From positions 62,001 through 126,000 of the forward strand of contig JAEPMI010000004.1 in assembly GCA_017644045.1 (NCBI GenBank): a stretch of 64,000 nt of DNA. Direction: 5' to 3'. The notes below the pieces were generated by a model that was given only the letters and a program-made list of their open reading frames with translations, made no database searches and was not told the DNA's origin. This document shows, in pieces, positions 25,343 to 32,949 of the stretch. How positions within the stretch are numbered: position 1 is the stretch's first letter; each line of letters begins with the position of its first letter. This DNA is from Deltaproteobacteria bacterium (lineage in GTDB: Bacteria; Myxococcota_A; Polyangia; Polyangiales; Houyiibacteriaceae). Made by a program: the position numbers and the translations under genes.

Positions 25343-26734
25343 TCACTCCACGAGCATACAGGTCGGGAACTCCCCGCCACCACACGCCACGGCTGGCGCG
25401 TTGCAGCAAGGCTCCCCATCCGGCATGCAGAGCTCGCCGAGCTGCGGCCCGGTGCAGGGTGCGCAGAGGTCCGCGTCGCTGGTGCAGACCTGGCCGCCCG
25501 CGCCATCGTCGACGCAGCCACAGCCACAGCAGTCGCTGTCGGTGGTGCAGGCCTGTCCGTCCGGGATGCACATGTCGCCGCAGCGGAGCACACCGTCGGT
25601 CGGGTCGGGCGTACAGATGCCGCTGCAGCACACGTCACCGAAGGCGCACTCGTCGCCGTCGGAGAGACAGCAGCGCATCATGCCGTCTTCGGCGTCCTGA
25701 CACATGATGTCCGGGTACGCGTCGACGCAGCACTCCTCGGTGGTGGTGCAGACGAAGCCGGGCAAGGTGCAAGTGCCGTCGCCGCCGAGGCAGCGTCGGA
25801 AGCCGGCGCCGGTCGGCTCGCAGCCGGTGTCACCGCCGCCGTTCGGACAGCAGTTCGACGTGGCTCCACCGCCGCCGCAGACCTCGCCGACCGGCTGACA
25901 GGAGCCCGTGTTCGCGCAGCGCATGATGGGACGGCCGTCGGCCGTGGTTCCCGACTCCGCGCACGAACCGGAGCAGCACTCGGCGTCGCTGGTGCAGAGA
26001 TCGTCCTGGACCCGGCAGCCGCCGAGGAACTGGCAGCGGGGGCCGTCGCCAGTGTCGAGACAGACCGTGGAGCAGCAGGAGCCGTTGAAGCCGTCGCCGC
26101 TGCAAGGCTCGCCGGCGCTGGCGCAGGAACCGGTGTTGGCGCAGAGCCCCTCGCCGTCCCCGTCCGGGTCGTCGCAGAGGTTGTTGCAGCACTGCGCGTC
26201 GCTCGAGCACGCGAGGCCGCGACCGATACAAGCGGGCGGCGGCGCGCACGCGCAGCTTCCACCACCGGCGCAAGCGGTGCCGGCCTCGTTCGCGCAGTTG
26301 CCCGAGCAGCAATCGCTGGCGGCGGTACAGGCGGAGCCGGTGCCGCTGCAGCCAGCCATGGGCTCGCAGGTGCCGCCGTCACAGTTCCCGGTGCAGCAGT
26401 CGCCGTTGGCCGAGCAGTCCTCGCCGACGTTCGCGCAGACCACCGGAGTCGTGCAGACATCGCCCTCGCAGGTGCCCGAGCAGCAGTCCGCTCCGGCCGT
26501 GCAAGCGACGCCGTCGGCCGAGCAGGCCCCCTCCGAACAGGTGCCGCCCTCGCACGGGCCCTCACAGCAGTCGTCTGCCGTGGAGCAGGCGCCTCCCATC
26601 CCCATGCACGTGGGACCCATGTCGACCTCCGGGACGTCTCCGTCCTCGGTCACGTCGTCCATGACGTCGTCATCACCACAGTCACATCCGGCGAACGCCA
26701 GGAACGCGACCACCACCCAATACCCCTTACGCAT
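25343..26734 (-). CDS. Cys-rich lipoprotein with knottin-like CC repeats
   Basis: The 463-residue product has a signal peptide (MRKGYWVVVAFLAFAGC) with lipobox Cys 17, an acidic DDDVMDDVTEDGDV linker, and then about twelve repeats of the type C-x5-DCC-S-G-x-C (for example CTAGADCCSGTC and CSANGDCCTGNC). Each unit has the six-Cys spacing of small disulfide knots such as knottins or granulin-like modules. A short relative (CSPGECCAGLVC) ends the lipoprotein at 8862. An extracellular, protease-resistant stalk or binding array is likely; the partner is unknown. The lipase gene begins 25 bases downstream and may be on the same transcript. Confidence 0.82.
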   Translation of the reverse strand: MRKGYWVVVAFLAFAGCDCGDDDVMDDVTEDGDVPEVDMGPTCMGMGGACSTADDCCEGPCEGGTCSEGACSADGVACTAGADCCSGTCEGDVCTTPVVCANVGEDCSANGDCCTGNCDGGTCEPMAGCSGTGSACTAASDCCSGNCANEAGTACAGGGSCACAPPPACIGRGLACSSDAQCCNNLCDDPDGDGEGLCANTGSCASAGEPCSGDGFNGSCCSTVCLDTGDGPRCQFLGGCRVQDDLCTSDAECCSGSCAESGTTADGRPIMRCANTGSCQPVGEVCGGGGATSNCCPNGGGDTGCEPTGAGFRRCLGGDGTCTLPGFVCTTTEECCVDAYPDIMCQDAEDGMMRCCLSDGDECAFGDVCCSGICTPDPTDGVLRCGDMCIPDGQACTTDSDCCGCGCVDDGAGGQVCTSDADLCAPCTGPQLGELCMPDGEPCCNAPAVACGGGEFPTCMLVE

Positions 26735-26798
26735 GGACACCAGTCTGCCAGCCGCGTGGAGAATTCGGAATGAACTGGAACGAAAAAGTCCGTGTGAA

Positions 26799-26813
26799 CG
26801 CTGGAATCCAGCG
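26799..26813. promoter_or_regulatory. Palindrome between divergent genes
   Basis: CGCTGGA and TCCAGCG flank a single central base, a perfect 15-bp palindrome. It sits in the 105-bp gap between the Cys-rich lipoprotein gene and the acyl-CoA dehydrogenase gene, 26 bases before the GTG of the latter. Plausible operator; the regulator is not identified. Confidence 0.4.
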
Positions 26814-26839
26814 GCAGTGCAATTCATGATCGGCACACC

Positions 26840-28618
26840 GTGAACCCGCTCATCGACGATCGACTCGCCGAGCTCCTCTTTCGCTCCCTGCGATTGGGGG
26901 ACCTCGCCGACCTGCCGGCCTTCGCCGACCACGACCCGGAGACCTTCCGCCTCTACGTGGACGCGTGCCGGAAGGTCGGCCGCCAAGTGCTCTGGCCGAC
27001 CTACCCGACCACGGACGCCGAGCCGCCGACTCTCCAGGACGGCCGCGTGACGCTCCACCCGGAGACACTCCGCGGCTTCGAGCACGTGCGCGAGCTGGGC
27101 GTCATCGCCGCCACTCGCCCCGAGGCGGTCGGCGGCCAGCAGCTGCCGCTCGCGGTCGCCACCCTGGCCCACGCCTACCTCATGGCGGGGAACCTCTCGA
27201 CCGCGGGGCTCGCCTGGCTGACCACCGGAGCGGCGCACCTGATCGAGGCCTTCGGCGAGGACGCGCTGAAGGCGACCTTCCTGGCACCGATGATGAGCGG
27301 TCGCTGGACCGGCACCATGGCGCTCACGGAGCCGCACGCGGGCTCGAGCCTCGGGGACCTGACGACCAGCGCGACCGATGCCGGCGACGGCAGCTATCGG
27401 ATTCGTGGTGCGAAGATCTTCATCAGCGGCGGCGATCACGACGCGTCGGAGAACGTGGTGCACCTGGTGCTCGCGCGGATCGAAGGCGCCCCCGACGGCG
27501 TGAAGGGGATCTCGCTCTTCGCGGTCCCGCAACGGCGACCGGCCGCGTTCGGACCGAACGCCGCCGACGGGCCGCTCGAGCCAAACGACGTCCACGTCGC
27601 GGGGCTCATCCACAAGATCGGCTGGCGCGCGCTACCGAGCCTCGCGCTGAGCTTCGGCGACGAGGACGACTGCCGCGGCTGGTTGATCGGTGCCCCGCAC
27701 CGCGGGCTGCCGCAGATGTTCCAGATGATGAACGAGGCCCGCATCGGCGTCGGGGTGACGGCGGCGGCGACCGCGTCGGTGGCGTATCACGAGGCGCTCG
27801 CGTACGCGCGCGACCGGACGCAGGGACGCGCGCTCGGCGCGAAGGGCGGCGATCAGGTCGCGATCATCGAGCACCCCGACGTGCGCCGCATGCTGCTGCG
27901 GATGAAGGCGATCGTGGACGGGTCGCTCGCGCTCTCGGTGGCGACCGCCCGCTTCTCGGACCTGGCGGCGAACGGGCCCGAAGCCGAGCGGGATCGCGCG
28001 CACGCGATCCTCGACCTGCTGACGCCGATCACCAAGAGCTTCCCGGCCGAGTTCGGCTACGAGGCGAACGTGCTCGCGGTGCAGATCCACGGCGGCTACG
28101 GCTACTCGAGCGAGTACGTGCCCGAGGCGCTGCTCCGCGACCAGAAGCTGAACTCGATCCACGAAGGGACGACGCAGATCCAGGCGCTCGACCTGCTCGG
28201 CCGAAAGGTGGTCGCCGGCGGCGGGGCCGCGCTGCGTGCTCTGAACGAGACCATCGAGGCGGCGATCGCCGACGCGCGCAAAGCCAGCGTGGACGAAGCG
28301 ATCATCGCGCCGCTGGAGGCCGCGCTCGGGGAGGTCGGCAAGCTCACCATGGAGCTCGGCATGAAAGGCGCCGGCGGTGACCTCGACGGAATGCTCGGCC
28401 ACGGCGTCGACTACCTGACGCTCTTCTCGATCGTGGTCATCGCGTGGCAGCACCTGTGCTTGGCCACCACAGCCCGGAGCGAGGACTCCGACTTCCACCG
28501 CGGGCTCGTCCAGAGCGCTCGCTACTGGGCCGCGACGGAGCTGCCGCGCGTCGCGCTCCTGGCGGAGCGGTGTCGCGTGGACCGGTCGTACCTCGAGCTG
28601 GACCCGAGCTGGCTCTGA
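26840..28618 (+). CDS. Acyl-CoA dehydrogenase, FadE5/DmdC-like long form
   Basis: The 592-residue flavoprotein starts at a GTG. Residues about 40-160 are the helical N-terminal domain, GTMALTEPHAGSSLGD near 155-170 is the flavin-binding beta strand, and IHEGTTQIQALDLLGRKV places the catalytic Glu near 442. An extra helical C-terminal domain of about 120 residues (from about 470) is what distinguishes the roughly 590-residue FadE5/DmdC type from 380-residue classical enzymes. It removes two hydrogens from the alpha-beta bond of an acyl-CoA; chain length is not readable. No electron-transfer flavoprotein or thiolase gene lies nearby. Confidence 0.9.
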   Translation: MNPLIDDRLAELLFRSLRLGDLADLPAFADHDPETFRLYVDACRKVGRQVLWPTYPTTDAEPPTLQDGRVTLHPETLRGFEHVRELGVIAATRPEAVGGQQLPLAVATLAHAYLMAGNLSTAGLAWLTTGAAHLIEAFGEDALKATFLAPMMSGRWTGTMALTEPHAGSSLGDLTTSATDAGDGSYRIRGAKIFISGGDHDASENVVHLVLARIEGAPDGVKGISLFAVPQRRPAAFGPNAADGPLEPNDVHVAGLIHKIGWRALPSLALSFGDEDDCRGWLIGAPHRGLPQMFQMMNEARIGVGVTAAATASVAYHEALAYARDRTQGRALGAKGGDQVAIIEHPDVRRMLLRMKAIVDGSLALSVATARFSDLAANGPEAERDRAHAILDLLTPITKSFPAEFGYEANVLAVQIHGGYGYSSEYVPEALLRDQKLNSIHEGTTQIQALDLLGRKVVAGGGAALRALNETIEAAIADARKASVDEAIIAPLEAALGEVGKLTMELGMKGAGGDLDGMLGHGVDYLTLFSIVVIAWQHLCLATTARSEDSDFHRGLVQSARYWAATELPRVALLAERCRVDRSYLELDPSWL

Positions 28619-28627
28619 CGAGCTGGG

Positions 28628-29359
28628 CTAGGGACAGTCCGGGTTCGCCAGCCCCGGCGATCCGAAATCCGTCTCGCCGCCGCCGCTGTTGTACGGGCTC
28701 TGCCCGAGACACCAGTTCGCGACGTCGTCGTTCGACACCGTGTCGAGCGCGTCCGGGTCGAGCGCGAGGGAGATGCCCTTGTCGACCCCGAACGAGTTGA
28801 AGTCGACCAGGTCCACGACCGCCCCCGCGCAGGAGAGGCGCACGATGTCCCCTTCGTTCGCGAACTTCAGCGTCATCCCGTAGTCGTAGTCCGGGGAGAA
28901 GCCACCGACCGCCGCCGAGCCGAAGCGTGCGAGGCTGAGGTAGGCCCCGGGCGCCACGAGGGTCTCCCCGGAGATCGGGTGGCTGTTGCTGCTGTCGGCG
29001 ACGATGCACCCGTCGAGGTCGTAGGTGACCGTCGCGCTGGGGTTGTGGATCTCGAACCACTCGCCGAAGTCGTCGCTGACCACGTCCGTGTCCGCCATGA
29101 TCTCGGAGATCACGAGGTCGCCCACCCCCGGACCACACGGCTCGCACGGACCCAGATCCGGCGGCATGTCCGGCGGTCCCAGGTCCACCGGTCCCAGGTC
29201 GACCGGCGGGCCGAGGTCCCTTCCCGGGTCACTCGCGTCTACCTCCGCGCTCCCATCGGCACCGCCGAGGTCCGCGACGGCCGCGTCATCGTCACCCGCG
29301 AACTCCGCCTCGGTACAGCCCGCGGCGAGCGCCACGGCGATCAGAAGGTGCCCGCGCAT
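28628..29359 (-). CDS. Lipoprotein with lamin-tail (LTD) domain
   Basis: The 243-residue product has a signal peptide (MRGHLLIAVALAAGC), lipobox Cys 15, and a long Asp/Pro/Leu/Gly linker to about residue 78 built on DLGPP units. Then comes a domain beginning GDLVISEIMADTD, with the hallmarks of lamin-tail domains: ISEI, WFEIHNPSATVTYDLDGC and VAPGAYLSLARFG. LTDs are surface or matrix modules in bacteria. The ATG at 29359 lies inside the end of the upstream TPR gene (19-base overlap). An ATG further upstream would place charged residues before the signal. It is the third gene of the kinase operon. Confidence 0.8.
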   Translation of the reverse strand: MRGHLLIAVALAAGCTEAEFAGDDDAAVADLGGADGSAEVDASDPGRDLGPPVDLGPVDLGPPDMPPDLGPCEPCGPGVGDLVISEIMADTDVVSDDFGEWFEIHNPSATVTYDLDGCIVADSSNSHPISGETLVAPGAYLSLARFGSAAVGGFSPDYDYGMTLKFANEGDIVRLSCAGAVVDLVDFNSFGVDKGISLALDPDALDTVSNDDVANWCLGQSPYNSGGGETDFGSPGLANPDCP

Positions 29360-30279
29360 GCCATCCCCATCCCCGCCGGCGCACACCGCACCGCGCGCTC
29401 GTCGTCGTCCGCGTCGTCACCCATCGTCAGCAGCCCGACGGTCACGAGCGCGAGCGCCGCGACCGAGAGCCCGAGCGCCACGCCCATCGTCGCGTTGCGC
29501 TCCGTCGTGAGCCGGTCCCGGTTCAGGCAATCCGTCCGCGCATCACAGGCGTCGATCTCGCCGTTGCGATCACGCCACCAGAACCCCGTCCCGATCGCCC
29601 CGGCCCCGGCGACCGCCGCGCCGACGAAGAGGCCGATGCTCGTTCCGGAGAGCCCGTCGTCGTCTGGTTCCGTCTCGGTCGGCCCGAGGGTCCCGGTCTC
29701 TTCCGGTTCCACCGTCTCGGCGACGGGCTCCGAGGGTGCCGACGAGAAGTCCAGCTCGGCCACTTCGCCCCCGACGACCCGCACCCGCCGCGGCTCGGTC
29801 GAGCACCCCTCGCATCGAACCTGCACCTCGTGTGTGCCGAGATCGACCAGGAGCACGCCATGGCCATCGACCACACCGGCCACACCGTCGACCCGCGCAC
29901 CCTCGGCCGCGCCCGCGGGCACGAGCGTGTAGCGCGCGACGAACGCGCTGCTGCGCTCGATCAGGTCTCGCGCGCCCGCGGCCTGGTCCTCCGTCAGGGG
30001 TCGGCGGCTCTCCGCGAGCGCGGCTTCGAGAGCGACGATCGTGGCCGCGTACTGCCGCAGCTCGAAGTTGCTCATCCCGATACCGCGCAGCGTACGCGCG
30101 TTGGGTGAGCGTTCGTGCGCTCGCCGAAAGAGCGCTCGCGCCTCGGCGTAGCGTCCCGCCGCGTGCTCCTGCACCGCCTGGTGCACGAGCTCCTGATACG
30201 CCTCGTCCTCCTGCGCCACGGCAGGCGCAGCGACCACGAGGAGCGCCGCGAGCGCGGCCACGGGAGTCAGCCATCGCAT
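29341..30279 (-). CDS. TPR-repeat protein with signal peptide and membrane segments
   Basis: The 312-residue product begins with a signal peptide (MRWLTPVAALAALLVVAAPAVAQ) cut near residue 22, then TPR-like helical pairs to about residue 110 (HAAGRYAEARALFRRAHERSPNARTLRGIG). A beta-rich PEGA-like segment follows (VDGHGVLLVDLGTHEVQVRCEG, about 130-155) and then two hydrophobic segments (about 218-238 and 265-285). This layout is a common myxobacterial partner of Ser/Thr kinases. It starts three bases after the kinase stop. The TPR part would face the periplasm. Function unknown beyond a scaffold or sensor role. Confidence 0.8.
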   Translation of the reverse strand: MRWLTPVAALAALLVVAAPAVAQEDEAYQELVHQAVQEHAAGRYAEARALFRRAHERSPNARTLRGIGMSNFELRQYAATIVALEAALAESRRPLTEDQAAGARDLIERSSAFVARYTLVPAGAAEGARVDGVAGVVDGHGVLLVDLGTHEVQVRCEGCSTEPRRVRVVGGEVAELDFSSAPSEPVAETVEPEETGTLGPTETEPDDDGLSGTSIGLFVGAAVAGAGAIGTGFWWRDRNGEIDACDARTDCLNRDRLTTERNATMGVALGLSVAALALVTVGLLTMGDDADDDERAVRCAPAGMGMACAGTF

Positions 30280-30282
30280 CGT

Positions 30283-31866
30283 TCAGAACTCGTCGACGCT
30301 GAGTGTGCCCGCCCGATGCCGAGCGCCCATCGTCGTCATGGTGGCGGTCGACTCCGTCGGCTCGGTCACGGCCGGCGGGGCAGTCATCGGGCTTCGGCGA
30401 GCGCGACGCCGGCGAACCGGAGGCTCCGCCGGTGCCTCCGCGACCTCGGGCTCCACCTCTTCCTCGACGGTCTCTGCGAGCTCGGGCGCGACGTCCACCT
30501 CGGGGTCGAGAGCCGCGGGGGCTTCCTCGTCGGTGGGTTCCGCGGCGAGCTCGGGCTCCGCCTGCTCCGGCGGTTCGGCGGGCGCTGCGTCGACCACGGG
30601 CGGCTCGGGGTCATCGCCGCTCATGGAGACCCCGACGACCACCCCGACCGCGAGCAGCGCGAAGCCGACGAGCGCGCCGATCGCGACCACCCTGCGGCGA
30701 CCGGCCGGTGTGTCGACACGGAACGAGTCCTCGGTCCGACGGGCGTGCGTGTCGGGCACCGCCGTCTCGGCGAGCGTCTCCTCGATCGCTGCATCGATGG
30801 GCGGATCGGACGCGGCCTTCTGTCCGGTCTCCCGGAGCCCGCTCTCGAACGCCTCCGCGGCGACGGTCGGCACGGACTCGCGCGCCTTGACCACCCCCTT
30901 GCCGTCGGCGGTGGACGTGAACTTCTTGCTGCCCTTGCGGGTGGGGCCGACTCGGATCGACCACGAGGGGGCCTCTGGACGGAAGCGTGTCTCGACGCCG
31001 AAAGGCTCGAGCGCCGTCGCGAGCGACTCCACATCGGCGAAGCGCGCGTCACGGTCGCGGGCCATCGCCTTCTCGATCACGGTGACGAGCTCGGGATCGA
31101 TGTCGGGTCGCAGCTCGCGGAGATCGGGCGGAGTCGCAGTGGCGATCTGAACGACGAGCGCCGTGTAGGTCCCCGCGATGAATGGGGGCCGACCCGCGAG
31201 CATCTCGTAGAGCATCACCCCGAGCGCATAGACGTCGATGCGCGAGTCGATCCCGTCCGCGCCCGCGATCTGCTCCGGAGACATGTAGGTCGGAGTCCCG
31301 ACCACGACCCCGGTCCGGGTCGCGCGGAGCTCGTCCTGTGCCGCATCGCCCACGAGCTTGGAGATCCCGAAGTCGAGCACCTTCGGCTCACGCAGCGAGC
31401 CGTCGGGTGCCCGGCAGACGAACACGTTCTCCGGCTTGAGATCGCGGTGCACCACGCCGGCGGCGTGTGCGGCGGCGACCCCCCGCATCACGGGCACCAT
31501 CAGCCCGACGGTCTCCTCCGGTTCGAGCCGACCGCGCATCAAGATGTCCGAGAGCGGCTCGCCGTGGAGCATCTCCATCACCAGGAAGACCGCTCTGTCG
31601 TGAGTGCCGACGTCGAAGATGGTGACCACGTTCGGGTGGTCGATGCGCCCGGCGGCGCGCGCCTCGCGGCGGAAGCGGTCGACGAGCGCGTAGTCGGTCT
31701 CGCGCTCGGCGATCAGCCACTTGATCGCGACGTTCTTGCCCGTGGTCAGGTTCCGGGCCGCATAGACGGCTCCCATGCTGCCCTCACCGAGCAGTCTCTC
31801 GACCTCGTACTTGCCGGCCAGGCATGTCCCCAGCTCCGGCCGGCGCTGGTGCTTCTCTGCTTCCAT
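30283..31866 (-). CDS. Ser/Thr protein kinase, PknB-like, membrane-anchored
   Basis: The 527-residue protein holds a complete Hanks-type kinase domain (about 18-275): LGEGSMGAVY glycine loop, VAIKWL with Lys 49, HRDLKPEN with Asp 142, DFGISK at 165-170 and TYMSPEQ in the activation segment. A disordered basic linker follows, one membrane helix near 395-415 (VVAIGALVGFALLAVGVVVG), and a Glu/Pro-rich extracytoplasmic tail of about 110 residues. The ATG at 31866 is preceded by a GGGGG stretch; longer frames upstream are unlikely. It heads an operon with the TPR and LTD genes. It should phosphorylate Ser/Thr on cytoplasmic targets; the stimulus is unknown. Confidence 0.92.
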   Translation of the reverse strand: MEAEKHQRRPELGTCLAGKYEVERLLGEGSMGAVYAARNLTTGKNVAIKWLIAERETDYALVDRFRREARAAGRIDHPNVVTIFDVGTHDRAVFLVMEMLHGEPLSDILMRGRLEPEETVGLMVPVMRGVAAAHAAGVVHRDLKPENVFVCRAPDGSLREPKVLDFGISKLVGDAAQDELRATRTGVVVGTPTYMSPEQIAGADGIDSRIDVYALGVMLYEMLAGRPPFIAGTYTALVVQIATATPPDLRELRPDIDPELVTVIEKAMARDRDARFADVESLATALEPFGVETRFRPEAPSWSIRVGPTRKGSKKFTSTADGKGVVKARESVPTVAAEAFESGLRETGQKAASDPPIDAAIEETLAETAVPDTHARRTEDSFRVDTPAGRRRVVAIGALVGFALLAVGVVVGVSMSGDDPEPPVVDAAPAEPPEQAEPELAAEPTDEEAPAALDPEVDVAPELAETVEEEVEPEVAEAPAEPPVRRRRARRSPMTAPPAVTEPTESTATMTTMGARHRAGTLSVDEF

Positions 31867-31914
31867 TCCCCCATCCAACGACAACGAACGTCGGACACTC
31901 CTTGGCGAGACTAA

Positions 31915-31934
31915 CATACGAGGATCCTCATATG
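31915..31934. promoter_or_regulatory. 20-bp near-perfect palindrome upstream of kinase operon
   Basis: CATACGAGGATCCTCATATG reads the same on both strands except for one base pair. The 10-bp centre GAGGATCCTC is perfect. It lies 48 bases before the kinase start and 25 bases after the stop of the quinone oxidoreductase gene, on a path where both genes run the same way. It could be an operator or part of the kinase promoter. Confidence 0.5.
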
Positions 31935-31958
31935 CTCGCGTCACAGCGGAATTTTGGA

Positions 31959-32924
31959 TCAGGGGACGATCACGACCTTCCCCTTCACGCGCCGCTCGTC
32001 CATGTCGCGGAGGGCCTGGGGCACCTCTTCGAGGCTGTAGCGCTTCGAGATGTGTGGCTTCAGCTTCCCCTCGGCGTGGAGTGCGATGAGCTTCTGCAGG
32101 TTCGCGGCGTGGTCCTTCGGGTGTCGCATGGCCCAGGCCCCCCAGGCGACACCGACGATGCTGCACTCCTTGAGGAGGGCCAGGTTCCAGCGGACCGCGG
32201 GGATCGATCCGGCGGCGAAGCCGATGACCAGGTGGCGGCCACCGGGTCGCAGCGAACGCAGCGCGGGCTCGGCGAAGTCGCCGCCGACCGGGTCGTAGAC
32301 GACGTCCACGCCCCCGAGCGCCTTCGCGGCCTTCTTGAGATCGTCCTGGTCGTAGCGAATCCCGTGCGACGCGCCGTGGGCCTTGCAGAGCTCCAGCTTC
32401 TCGTCGGACGACGCGGCCGCGACGACCTCCGCGCCGAGCGCCGCGCCGATCTCCACGGCTGCGAGGCCGACGCCGCCGGCGGCGCCGAGCACCAGCAATC
32501 GCTCGCCCTCCGCGAGCGCCCCACGATCGACGAGACCGTGCCAGGAGGTCCCGTACGTGAACGCGAACGCCGACGCCGTCTCGAGCTCCATGGTGTCGGG
32601 CACGGTCACGAGCTGCCGGGCGCTCACGGCGAGGTGCGTGGCGAAACCACCGAAGGGCAGGATGGCCATCACCCGGTCCCCGATCGCGAACCCGTCCACG
32701 CCCTCGCCGACGGCGGCGACCGTCCCCGCGATCTCGCCACCCGGTGAGAACGGCGGCGGGGGCTTCAGCTGGTACATCCCCCGCGTGAGCAGCAGGTCGG
32801 GGAAGTTCACTCCCGCCGACGCCACCTTCACGACGACCTGACCCTTCTTGGGCTCCGGGTCGTCCATCTCGCGGACCTCGATCGCGTCGGGTCCGCTCAG
32901 CTCGGTCACCATGGCTGCGCGCAT
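31959..32924 (-). CDS. NADPH:quinone oxidoreductase (MDR family)
   Basis: The 321-residue protein is a zinc-independent medium-chain dehydrogenase/reductase. Visible are the GroES-like N-terminal part with AGVNFPDLLLTRGMY, the substrate-side PFSPGGEIAGTV, and a Rossmann motif VLGAAGGVGLAAVEIGAALGAEV near 143-165. No structural zinc Cys cluster is present, as expected for quinone oxidoreductase or enoyl-reductase-like members. It reduces quinones or activated alkenes with NADPH in the cytoplasm. It is 25 bases downstream of the glmS stop and could be read through from it, but its function has no link to amino-sugar synthesis. Confidence 0.88.
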   Translation of the reverse strand: MRAAMVTELSGPDAIEVREMDDPEPKKGQVVVKVASAGVNFPDLLLTRGMYQLKPPPPFSPGGEIAGTVAAVGEGVDGFAIGDRVMAILPFGGFATHLAVSARQLVTVPDTMELETASAFAFTYGTSWHGLVDRGALAEGERLLVLGAAGGVGLAAVEIGAALGAEVVAAASSDEKLELCKAHGASHGIRYDQDDLKKAAKALGGVDVVYDPVGGDFAEPALRSLRPGGRHLVIGFAAGSIPAVRWNLALLKECSIVGVAWGAWAMRHPKDHAANLQKLIALHAEGKLKPHISKRYSLEEVPQALRDMDERRVKGKVVIVP

Positions 32925-32949
32925 GGCCGAGACTCTACCCGACGCGTCG

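Noticed and set aside
23605..25707. 700-codon plus frame over LysR and lipase genes
   Set aside because: Its product is Arg/Ser/His-rich and contradicts two well-supported genes.
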